A DNA stretch of 64,000 bases, from contig JADJCS010000004.1 of assembly GCA_016703105.1 (NCBI GenBank), positions 186,001-250,000 on the forward strand, read 5' to 3'. This DNA is from Flavobacteriales bacterium (GTDB lineage Bacteria; Bacteroidota; Bacteroidia; Flavobacteriales_F; PHOS-HE28). Position 1 is the first letter of the stretch. Each line of letters begins with the position of its first letter. A program made the translations under genes and the position numbers. The notes beneath the pieces are model-generated. The model had not been told where the DNA came from. It saw nothing but the letters and a program-made list of their open reading frames with translations, and did no database searches. Below, piece by piece: positions 25,900 through 33,344 of the stretch.

Positions 25900-27348
25900 T
25901 CAGAACTGGAAGTAGATGAACTCACCTCCGCCCAGCGGCGCGGTCAGGATGAGGAGGCCGATCAATCCGTAGTAGACGGCCAGGCGGATCGGGCGCGGCA
26001 GGATGCCGTCGAGCTGTAATCCATACTGGCGGCTGCGAGCCAGCCATTCCAAGCCGAGCGTGATGAGTATGCCGATCCCGGCCGCCCACAACACCTTCCC
26101 ACCTCCGAGCGAAGGGCTTTGGAAGAACGACGGGGAGGCGATGGTTCCCAGGATGTCGAAGGCCTGCCCCATGTTCTTCGCGCGGAAAAAGGTCCAGGCG
26201 AAGCACGCCAGCAGAAAGGTAAAAAGGACTTGACCAGCTTCACGTAACGTGGGCAACCAGCGGCCCTCGGCCACGATGCCGGTCATCGCATGGTGCTTGT
26301 CGCGCAGCAAGAGCGGCAACAGTAGCAGCCCGTTCACCGCGCCCCAGGCCAGGAAGGTCCAGTTGGCACCATGCCAGAAGCCGCTCACCAGGAAGATGAT
26401 CATGGTATTGCGCACGGTGCGCGCCTTACCGTGGCGACTGCCTCCGAGAGGGATGTAGAGGTAATCGCGGAACCAGGTACTCAGGCTGATGTGCCAGCGG
26501 CGCCAGAACTCGGCGATGTCCCGGCTGAAATACGGGTAGGCGAAGTTCCGCATCAGCTCGAAGCCGAAGAGGCGCGCGCAGCCGATGGCGATATCGCTGT
26601 AGCCGCTGAAGTCCCCATAGATCTGGAAGGCGAACAGCACGATGGCGAGGGCCAATGTGCTGCCGTCCTGCGTGGCGTGATCGGCGAAAATGGGGTTCAC
26701 GATCGCCGCGCAATTGTCCGCCACCACCACCTTCTTGAACAGGCCCCAGAGCATCTGGCGCACACCGTCGTAAGCCATGGCCTCGTTGAAGTTGCGCTTC
26801 GTACCGAACTGGGGCAGCATGTGGTGCGCGCGCTCGATCGGCCCGGCGAGCAATTGCGGGAAGAAGCTCACGAAGGCGAAGAAGGTGCTGGGGTCCTTCA
26901 CCGCTGGCAGCTTCCGCCGGTACACGTCGAAGGTGTAGCTGAGACTTTGGAAGGTGTAGAAGCTGATGCCTACCGGGAGCACGATGCCGAGCGGTCGCGC
27001 ATCGATCGGATGACCGAAGAAGCTGAAGGCGTCCACGAAGCTCAGCAGGAAGAAATCGAAGTATTTGAAGAAGCCGAGCAGCCCGAGGTTGGCGGTAAGG
27101 CTCAGCCCCATAAGGAACTTGCGGCGACCGGTATCCTCCGTGCGCGAAAAACCGAGCGCCACTAGATAATCCACACCGGCGGTGAAAAGCCACAAGGCCA
27201 GGAAGCGCCAGTCCCACCAACCGTAGAACACGCAACCCGCTGCGATCAGGAACCAGTTGCGCGCCCGCACCGAATTGCGGAAGACCGTCCAATACAGGAC
27301 GAACACGATCGGCAGAAAGACGGCGAAGTCGATCGAGTTGAAGAGCAT
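25900..27348 (-). CDS. MBOAT-family O-acyltransferase (pair 2)
   Basis: 482 residues, multi-spanning. FWRRWHISLSTWFRDYLYIP and FLVSGFWHGANWTFLAWGAV (catalytic-His segment) are diagnostic, as is the GISFYTFQSLSYTFDVYRRK region. It belongs to the AlgI-type branch and is a diverged paralogue of the 22745 gene. First gene of the pair; the SGNH-like gene follows. Two such pairs next to each other could acylate different positions or polymers. Confidence 0.93.
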   Translation of the reverse strand: MLFNSIDFAVFLPIVFVLYWTVFRNSVRARNWFLIAAGCVFYGWWDWRFLALWLFTAGVDYLVALGFSRTEDTGRRKFLMGLSLTANLGLLGFFKYFDFFLLSFVDAFSFFGHPIDARPLGIVLPVGISFYTFQSLSYTFDVYRRKLPAVKDPSTFFAFVSFFPQLLAGPIERAHHMLPQFGTKRNFNEAMAYDGVRQMLWGLFKKVVVADNCAAIVNPIFADHATQDGSTLALAIVLFAFQIYGDFSGYSDIAIGCARLFGFELMRNFAYPYFSRDIAEFWRRWHISLSTWFRDYLYIPLGGSRHGKARTVRNTMIIFLVSGFWHGANWTFLAWGAVNGLLLLPLLLRDKHHAMTGIVAEGRWLPTLREAGQVLFTFLLACFAWTFFRAKNMGQAFDILGTIASPSFFQSPSLGGGKVLWAAGIGILITLGLEWLARSRQYGLQLDGILPRPIRLAVYYGLIGLLILTAPLGGGEFIYFQF

Positions 27349-27490
27349 GCGAACGGCCTACTACGGCGGCGGACCGGCGAAGTTGCGGAATGGGATCAGA
27401 ACGCTGTGCGAAGGCTCTCTCAACCCTTGGCGTGCGTTGCGCAGAACGGCGGCGCACGCATCGGAGCGCCCGCCCCTTTACCTTCGTAGC

Positions 27491-27730
27491 ATGGACTGGC
27501 GGAAGTACATCACCAGCGATCCGAAGGTGCTGGCGGGAAAGCCCGCCGTAAAGGGCACACGGCTTTCCGTGGAGTTCATCTTGGGCCTTATGGCCAAAGG
27601 CTGGACGGAGGAGACGCTCTTGGAGAACTATGAGCGCTTGAAGCCGACCCACATCAAGGCGATCTACGCGTTCATGAGCGAGAACATCGCCGCCGGTCGT
27701 TATCCGCATCCTTTAGGGGGTGCGAAATGA
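27491..27730 (+). CDS. DUF433 antitoxin
   Basis: 79 residues: MDWRKYITSDPKVLAGKPAV-type start, then KGTRLSVEFILGLMAKGWTE and LLENYERLKPTHIKAIYAFM. The D-P-x-V-x-x-G-K-P-x-V/I-x-G-T-R-x-x-V motif and the helical half after it are the DUF433 (VapB-like) signature. These proteins neutralise PIN-like DUF5615 toxins. Stop overlaps the toxin start (ATGA at 27727), as is usual. A TACCTTCG sequence ends 4 bp before the ATG. Confidence 0.85.
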   Translation: MDWRKYITSDPKVLAGKPAVKGTRLSVEFILGLMAKGWTEETLLENYERLKPTHIKAIYAFMSENIAAGRYPHPLGGAK

Positions 27731-28079
27731 GGTTCTTGGTGGATGATGTGTGGCGAACGCTTCGGCCATCCGCTTGCGCATGCTGGGTCACGATGTGGTC
27801 CGCGTAGGAACGGATATTCGGATCCCGGATGACGTGGACATTTTGGCCTTGGCTACTTCAGAGCAACGCGTTCTTGTCACCCACGATCAAGACTTTGGCG
27901 ACCTCGTCTTCAACAAACGCCAGCGCGCCCCTCACGGCGTCATCCTGTTCCGCTACGAACCGTCGGACCCTGAAGCGGTGGCAAAGCGACTCACCAAGAT
28001 CATCGGTTCCGGCCTATACGAATTCAGTGGCCACATGACGGTGGTGGAGGAGAGCAAGGTGCGGCAGCGCAAGTGCTGA
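27727..28079 (+). pseudogene. DUF5615 PIN-like toxin, frameshifted near its start
   Basis: The first codons read MRFLVDD, the conserved opening of DUF5615 proteins, where the Asp is part of the PIN-type active site. The frame is then lost and the remainder, ANASAIRLRMLGHDVVRVGT ... TSEQRVLVTHDQDFGDLVFN ... KVRQRKC, lies in another frame. One extra G in GATGTGTGGCG (GTGGTGG) joins them as VDDVVANAS. The T-H-D-x-D-F-G-x-L motif of the family is intact. A GTG at 27750 could give a shorter product without the first catalytic Asp. More likely a consensus error than a dead toxin. Confidence 0.75.
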
Positions 28080-28127
28080 GCGGTCGCACACCAGTGGGAG
28101 GATGCGGGGAGCAGATCGCTCGAACCC

Positions 28128-29888
28128 TTAGCGGTCAATGACCACGGTTCGCACGAGAACCTGTCCGGAACGCAATATGGCTCGCATGGCGTATGGTCCA
28201 GGCGCGATGCCTGTCATATCCACCTCGCCTGAATTCCCAGTTGTTGCGACCGTGCGGATCAATGTTCCCTGGATCGTGATCAATTGCAGCTGAAGGATGG
28301 GTTCTTTCGCGTTCACAAGCAGTCGCTCACCGGTGTTGACCGGGTTGGGTTGGAGCGAAAGCGCACGAGGCGTTGATGATACTTGCACAAGGCCGGTGCT
28401 GACATCATCGTACAGTGCATAGAAAAAATTTGCGGGCGTGCCCACTGCATCGCAGCAGGGTGTGGTGGCGTAGGGGTCGAGATCAAGGCTGTCCCCATTG
28501 AAGAAACCACCCAGCGCATAGCGGTCTATGCCGTGGGTCGCGATGTTCGTTACAGCGGAGTAGCTGCTGCTGGACAAGGTGTGCCCGTTCAGGAAGACGC
28601 CGTTCCCGTCATAGCGGCACAGGAAGGCATCAGAGTAGGCGCCGGTCCCCTGCAACCAAGGTCCGCCCGGTGCTACCTGTAGGCTGTCATTGTAGAAGCG
28701 GCCGCCCAGGAGTATGTCGCCCGAAGCGGTCGAACGGACAGCCACGCCTTCACCAATGTTGTAGCCTGAACTGGACAAGGGCACGAGCCACGCCAACTCA
28801 CCAGTGGAAGTATACTGGGCTAGGAAGGCTGCGGTATCCGAGAACAGCATTTGGCCGGGGCCAGGGTCGAAGTCCACATCGATCCCCTTGAACCACCCGG
28901 CGACCAACACGTTGTTGTGCGCAGTGGTTGCCATGTCGTTGCCGCCCACGCCGAACCCGCTCTGCGGTACACCGATGGCTGTTCCCCATCGGAAAACGCC
29001 GACCGCATCATAGCTCGCTATTAGCAAGTACTTCCGTTCGTTCTGTGCATGCACCAGGTATTGGCCGGGACCGGGATCAAGGTCGACGTCTTCACTCCTG
29101 ATCTCCCCGGTGATGTAGACATTTTCGTCCCCGTCCACGGTCACCCCCAGACCCTTTTCGCCATCCTCCGCCCCGCCGATACGGAAGGCCCAAAGTGCCG
29201 CACCTGTTGGGCTGTACTTGGCCAGAAAGGCGTTCTCATCGGTCAGGTCGAAGGAGAACAGTTCATTCGTGCCAGTGCCCGGGTCCATATCGATGCCAAG
29301 GTTGTTCCCTGTGCCGAAGGCTCCCGCGATCAACACGTTCCCATCGTTGTCCAGGGTGATCGCGTTGGGGAAGATGTAGGCGAAGAGCGCACCCACATCG
29401 AAAGCCCAAAGCAGCTCGCCGGTCGTGTTGAAATGGGCGACGAACATGTTGTTCACCACGCCATTGCCGGTCATCACCACACTTGCCGGTCCGGGGTCGA
29501 TGTCGAAAGAACCGAAGGAGAAGATCCCGGTGACATAAACCCCACCCATGGTATCGGGTACCAGAGCGGTGATATGTGCGGAGCATGTATCTCCCAGCAC
29601 ATGCGCCCACAGCACCGTACCGTCCGGGCCGTACTTGGCCAGGAACAGATCATAATCCTCCGTGCAGGTCAGGTCCACCGTCCCTGTTCCTGGGTCAATA
29701 TCGATGGAGCCCTCTCCAAATCCCCCGCCTACGAAGAGATCACCATCCGGGCTGAAGGCGACATCGCCAACGCTTGCTCCGTACGGGGTGCCGCCGCATA
29801 CGGACCATTGCAGAGGTTGCGCCTGAGCGGCCAGGGCACTGCATACCCAGACGAGATGAACGAACCGGGCTGCGCGAACCGGGCTCAT
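28128..29888 (-). CDS. Large T9SS cargo protein with DPGxG repeats
   Basis: 586 residues from the ATG at 29888 (MSPVRAARFVHLVWVCSALA, signal peptide). The body contains about seven repeats of roughly 65 residues built on D-I/V-D-x-D-P-G-x-G ... F-L-A-K-Y-x-x-x-G-x-x-L-W-A and G-x-V-Y-I-T-G, as in SBBP-type surface propellers. The last ~80 residues (LSLQPNPVNTGERLLV ... SGQVLVRTVVIDR) are a type A sorting domain. Unusually, its start codon overlaps the stop of the acyl-CoA dehydrogenase gene by 4 nt, so the two appear translationally coupled although their jobs look unrelated. Confidence 0.86.
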   Translation of the reverse strand: MSPVRAARFVHLVWVCSALAAQAQPLQWSVCGGTPYGASVGDVAFSPDGDLFVGGGFGEGSIDIDPGTGTVDLTCTEDYDLFLAKYGPDGTVLWAHVLGDTCSAHITALVPDTMGGVYVTGIFSFGSFDIDPGPASVVMTGNGVVNNMFVAHFNTTGELLWAFDVGALFAYIFPNAITLDNDGNVLIAGAFGTGNNLGIDMDPGTGTNELFSFDLTDENAFLAKYSPTGAALWAFRIGGAEDGEKGLGVTVDGDENVYITGEIRSEDVDLDPGPGQYLVHAQNERKYLLIASYDAVGVFRWGTAIGVPQSGFGVGGNDMATTAHNNVLVAGWFKGIDVDFDPGPGQMLFSDTAAFLAQYTSTGELAWLVPLSSSGYNIGEGVAVRSTASGDILLGGRFYNDSLQVAPGGPWLQGTGAYSDAFLCRYDGNGVFLNGHTLSSSSYSAVTNIATHGIDRYALGGFFNGDSLDLDPYATTPCCDAVGTPANFFYALYDDVSTGLVQVSSTPRALSLQPNPVNTGERLLVNAKEPILQLQLITIQGTLIRTVATTGNSGEVDMTGIAPGPYAMRAILRSGQVLVRTVVIDR

Positions 29889-31105
29889 TTGAACGCTGCC
29901 AAACCCGTCACCTCCTGCCCGGTGATCAGCAGGTGGATGTCGTGCGTGCCTTCGTAAGTCACCACGCTTTCCAGGTTCATCATGTGGCGCATGATGGGGT
30001 ATTCGTTGGTGATCCCCATGCCGCCGAGGATCTGGCGGGCTTCGCGGGCGACCGTCAACGCGAGGTGTACGTTGTTGCGCTTGGCCATGCTGATCTGTTG
30101 CGTGGTGGCGCGGCCTTCGCTGCGCAGCACACCCAGGCGCCAGGTGAGCAATTGCGCCTTGGTGATCTCGGTGATCATCTCGGCGAGCTTCTTCTGCGTG
30201 AGCTGGAAGCCACCGATGGGCTTGCCGAACTGGATACGTTCCTTGCTGTAACGAAGTGCCGTGTCGTAGCACTCCATGGCCACGCCGAGCGTACCCCAGG
30301 CGATGCCGTAACGGGCGCTATCCAGGCAGCCGAGCGGCGCGCCGAGGCCGCTCTTGTTCGGGAGCAGGTTGGCCTTCGGCACCTTCACATTGTCGAACAC
30401 CAGCTCACCGGTAGGGCTGGCACGAAGTGAAAGTTTGCCGTGCGTCGTGGGTGTGGTGAAGCCTTCCATGCCGCGCTCCACAATAAGGCCGTGGATGCGG
30501 CCTTCGGTGTTCTCCGCCTTGGCCCACACGATGGCCAGGTCAGCGAAGGGCGAATTGCTGATCCACATCTTGGCGCCGTTCAGCAGGTAGTGGTCGCCCT
30601 TGTCCTGGAAGGTGGTGACCATGCCGCCCGGGTTGCTGCCGTGATCGGGCTCGGTGAGGCCGAAGCAGCCGATCTTCTTGCCTTGGACCATGTCGGGCAG
30701 CCACTTCTTCTTCTGCTCCTCGCTGCCGTATTTCCAGATGGGGTACATGGCCAGCGAGCCTTGCACGCTGCACAGGCTGCGCAGGCCGCTGTCGCAGCGC
30801 TCTATCTCCTGCATGATCAGGCCGTAGCTGATCTGGTCCAGGCCGGGGCCGCCATATTCCGCGGGAACGAAAGGACCGAAGGCACCGATATCCGCCAGGC
30901 CGGGAATGATGTCCTTGCTGAACTCCCCCTTCTCGAACCGCTCTTCGATGATCGGCTTCAGGTGCTTGCTCACGTGCTTGCGCGCCGTATCGCGGATCAG
31001 TTTCTGTTCCTCGGTGAGCAGTTCGTCCACGAGGTAGTGGTCATGCGCTTGGAACTGGTCGGTCGCCGCTTTGGGGGCAACACCGTTGGTCGTGGGATGG
31101 GCCAT
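29885..31105 (-). CDS. Acyl-CoA dehydrogenase, glutaryl-CoA-dehydrogenase-like
   Basis: 406 residues, a full-length FAD acyl-CoA dehydrogenase. It oxidises an acyl-CoA at the alpha-beta bond and passes electrons to ETF. CFGLTEPDHGSNPGGM and KMWISNSPFADL are flavin-binding signatures, and the base is Glu385 in VTYEGTHDIH, the position used by glutaryl-CoA dehydrogenases. Overall pattern (LRSLCSVQGSLAMYPIWKYG, LSLRASPTGELVFDNV) matches the GCDH branch, hence a likely role in lysine/tryptophan breakdown. A TACTTTTG box at 31152-31159 on its strand gives a leader of about 45 nt. Confidence 0.88.
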   Translation of the reverse strand: MAHPTTNGVAPKAATDQFQAHDHYLVDELLTEEQKLIRDTARKHVSKHLKPIIEERFEKGEFSKDIIPGLADIGAFGPFVPAEYGGPGLDQISYGLIMQEIERCDSGLRSLCSVQGSLAMYPIWKYGSEEQKKKWLPDMVQGKKIGCFGLTEPDHGSNPGGMVTTFQDKGDHYLLNGAKMWISNSPFADLAIVWAKAENTEGRIHGLIVERGMEGFTTPTTHGKLSLRASPTGELVFDNVKVPKANLLPNKSGLGAPLGCLDSARYGIAWGTLGVAMECYDTALRYSKERIQFGKPIGGFQLTQKKLAEMITEITKAQLLTWRLGVLRSEGRATTQQISMAKRNNVHLALTVAREARQILGGMGITNEYPIMRHMMNLESVVTYEGTHDIHLLITGQEVTGLAAFK

Positions 31106-31151
31106 GGCAGGGGAGGGGAAAGGCGCGGTCCGCGGAAGGCGGATCGGGCGC

Positions 31152-31195
31152 CAAAAGTAGGAAAGGCCTGTGCCGAGGTCGGGCGTCTACTTTTG
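31152..31195. promoter_or_regulatory. Divergent pair of TACTTTTG promoter boxes
   Basis: TACTTTTG occurs on the minus strand at 31152-31159 (toward the acyl-CoA dehydrogenase) and on the plus strand at 31188-31195 (toward DUF4271). Both fit the Bacteroidota -7 consensus TAnnTTTG. No clear TTG at -33 is seen for either. The plus box ends 7 bp before the DUF4271 ATG, which would make that transcript almost leaderless. Confidence 0.5.
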
Positions 31196-31202
31196 CGACC
31201 GC

Positions 31203-31883
31203 ATGGGCACCCTTCGTTTCCAAGACCCTTTGAGCGCGGATTGGGTGGCCCTGCTCTTTGTGCTGGTGCTGGCGCAGCTCGCCTGGACCAACGTGACCTC
31301 GCCGAAGAAATGGCGCTTGGTGATGGAAGGGGCCTTCCGCACGCGCATCAGCCGGCGCAGTATGCGCGAAGAGATCGATCTACAGGACCGGTCGCTCCTG
31401 GGCTTATGGTGGGCGGCATTGGTGGGCGGGGCGCTCTTCATCTATCAGGTATTGGTGCAAAGCACCCTTCTGCCTAATGGGGGCCTGCGCTATCTCGAAG
31501 TCTTCTCCCTGCTCGCACTGGTGGCCGTGGCGCAGGTGTTCCTTCAGCGCGCGGTGAGCTTTGTGTTCCGGGGCGACGGCGGCTTGCATGAGTACACCTA
31601 TTCGCTCGTGCTCAGCTACCTCACCATGGGGCTCTCGCTGTTGCCTGTGTCGGTATTGGTCACTTACCGGCCGGATCAGCGTCCTTGGCTTTTGCTGCTC
31701 GGCGTCTCGATCATCGCGCTGGTGGTGGTTCTGCGCTGGGCCAGGGCGGTCCTCATCGGGCGATCCGCCGGGGTGCCTTTCCGGCATATTTTCATCTACC
31801 TTTGCGCCGCCGAAATCCTGCCTGTCGTGATCCTTTTGCACGCCCTTCGGGCCAGCGGTCCTCCTAGCGATCCACTTCTCTAA
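31203..31883 (+). CDS. DUF4271 membrane protein
   Basis: 226 residues from the ATG at 31203. Seven hydrophobic helices are visible. FRTRISRRSMREEIDLQDRS near the N-terminus and the C-terminal IYLCAAEILPVVILLHALRA match the Bacteroidota-specific DUF4271 family. The gene immediately precedes hemD, as it does in many Bacteroidota; the function is unknown, though a link to haem/tetrapyrrole or envelope assembly has been guessed from this neighbourhood. The ATG 11 codons into the open frame was chosen because it fits the family N-terminus and the promoter. Confidence 0.8.
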   Translation: MGTLRFQDPLSADWVALLFVLVLAQLAWTNVTSPKKWRLVMEGAFRTRISRRSMREEIDLQDRSLLGLWWAALVGGALFIYQVLVQSTLLPNGGLRYLEVFSLLALVAVAQVFLQRAVSFVFRGDGGLHEYTYSLVLSYLTMGLSLLPVSVLVTYRPDQRPWLLLLGVSIIALVVVLRWARAVLIGRSAGVPFRHIFIYLCAAEILPVVILLHALRASGPPSDPLL

Positions 31884-31896
31884 TCGTCGCGCGGTT

Positions 31897-32646
31897 TTGA
31901 AGATAAAGTCCATCCTCGTTACCCAGCCTGAGCCGACCGACGTCAAGTCGCCTTATCACGACCTGTCGAAGAAGTGCGCGGTGAAGATCGATTTCCGCCC
32001 GTTCATCAAAATTGAGGCGGTGGATGGACAGGAATTCCGCCAGGAGCGGATCAATGTCCTGGACCATTCGGCCATCATCCTCACCAGTCGCAACGCGGTG
32101 GACCACTTCTTCCGCATGTGCAAGGAGCTGCGCCTCACCGTGCCGGAGACGATGAAGTACTTCTGCGTGAGCGAATCGGTGGCCTACTATGTGCAGAAGT
32201 ACATCGTGTACCGCAAGCGCAAGGTCTTCATCGGCAAGAACACCTTCGCGGACCTGCTGGACGTGATCAAGAAGCACAAGGACGAAGTGTACCTGGTGCC
32301 TTGTTCGGACATCCAGAAAGCGGAGATCCCAGCATTGCTGGGCAAGGCCGGGGTGAAGTACACCAATGCGGTGTTCTACCGCACCGTGGCCAGCGACCTG
32401 AGCGATCTGAAGGACATCAAGTACGATATGCTCGTGTTCTTCAGCCCGGCGGGGATCGAGAGCCTGCACAAGAACTTTCCGAAGTTCGAGCAGAACGGAA
32501 CGGTGATCGCCGCCTTCGGCCCCACCACGGCGAAGGCCGTTCGCGACGCCGGCCTTCGGTTGGATATCGAAGCCCCACTACCCGAGGCGCCGAGCATGAC
32601 GGGGGCCATCGAGCTCTACATCAAGAAGCTCGGAAAGAAGAAGTGA
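31897..32646 (+). CDS. hemD: Uroporphyrinogen-III synthase
   Basis: 249 residues, starting at a TTG (31897): MKIKSILVTQPEPTDVKSPY is the standard opening of the Bacteroidota enzyme, and no ATG is available nearby. HemD closes and inverts ring D of hydroxymethylbilane in haem and cobalamin synthesis. Two Rossmann-like halves are seen, with IILTSRNAVDHFF and DMLVFFSPAGIESL as the paired motifs, and VIAAFGPTTAKAV near the end. It follows DUF4271 by 13 bp and is probably co-transcribed with it. Confidence 0.9.
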   Translation: MKIKSILVTQPEPTDVKSPYHDLSKKCAVKIDFRPFIKIEAVDGQEFRQERINVLDHSAIILTSRNAVDHFFRMCKELRLTVPETMKYFCVSESVAYYVQKYIVYRKRKVFIGKNTFADLLDVIKKHKDEVYLVPCSDIQKAEIPALLGKAGVKYTNAVFYRTVASDLSDLKDIKYDMLVFFSPAGIESLHKNFPKFEQNGTVIAAFGPTTAKAVRDAGLRLDIEAPLPEAPSMTGAIELYIKKLGKKK

Positions 32647-32719
32647 GCACTGTTGCGCGAGCCGGGAGGGCGCTCTTTCGTGGAACTACGCATCACACCG
32701 CACACCGTCCACGGCAAGG

Positions 32720-33118
32720 ATGTCCACACCGGCACCGATCCGAGCTACCTTCGGTAAGCATGAACGGCTGTGCTCACGCACCGTCCTCCAACGTCTGCAG
32801 CGCGAAGGCCGCAGCGTGAACGAGGCCCCGTTCCGCTTGCTCGGCATGATCACCCCCCTGGACACCACAAGCCCCGCCCAGGTCGGCTTCGCGGTGCCCA
32901 AGCGCCATATGCCCCACGCTGTGGACCGGAACTTGATGCGCCGACGCATGCGTGAGGCCTACCGACGGAACAAGCACAGGTACTATGCAAGGCTACAGGC
33001 GAAGGACATGCAGTGCGCATGGCTTTTCGTGTCGGGCTCACGCGTGGATCTACCCTTCGCCGAAGTGGAGCGTAAAATGATCTCGGCCCTGGAGCGTTGG
33101 TTCAAAGCGCATGGATAA
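32720..33118 (+). CDS. rnpA: Ribonuclease P protein component
   Basis: 132 residues. It binds the RNase P RNA and helps trim the 5' leader of pre-tRNAs. TFGKHERLCSRTVLQRLQRE at the start and VPKRHMPHAVDRNLMRRRMR in the middle contain the conserved R-N-x-x-(R/K)-R-x-(R/K)-E motif (RNR loop) followed by AYRRNKH. The ATG at 32720 gives the expected N-terminal length. Its end overlaps yidD by 8 bp. Confidence 0.93.
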   Translation: MSTPAPIRATFGKHERLCSRTVLQRLQREGRSVNEAPFRLLGMITPLDTTSPAQVGFAVPKRHMPHAVDRNLMRRRMREAYRRNKHRYYARLQAKDMQCAWLFVSGSRVDLPFAEVERKMISALERWFKAHG

Positions 33119-33332
33119 GCCGATCGCCATGCTGATGATCGCCTTGGTGAAGCTGTACCAGTACACCCTCTCTCCTTTGCTTCCCGGCGCGTGCCGCTAC
33201 ACACCGAGTTGCAGTGAGTACGGGGTGCAGGCCCTACGGGCGCACGGCGCATGGCGCGGCGGCTGGCTCACCCTTAAGCGCTTTCTATCTTGTCATCCCT
33301 GGGGCGGTCACGGCCATGACCCGGTCCCATAA
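33111..33332 (+). CDS. yidD: Membrane protein insertion efficiency factor YidD
   Basis: 73 residues, the normal size. IALVKLYQYTLSPLLPGACR, YTPSCSEYGVQALRAHGAWR and RFLSCHPWGGHGHDPVP are the family motifs, with the three conserved cysteines. YidD assists YidC-dependent insertion of inner membrane proteins. It overlaps the end of rnpA, the usual order; yidC itself is not in the window. Confidence 0.95.
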   Translation: MDKPIAMLMIALVKLYQYTLSPLLPGACRYTPSCSEYGVQALRAHGAWRGGWLTLKRFLSCHPWGGHGHDPVP

Positions 33333-33344
33333 AGTACCCCGACC

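Noticed and set aside
32746..32753. TACCTTCG as a promoter
   Set aside because: It lies inside the rnpA coding sequence; TAnnTTYG is expected by chance many times in 64 kb, so only boxes with TTTG in suitable positions were listed, apart from mentions in gene entries.
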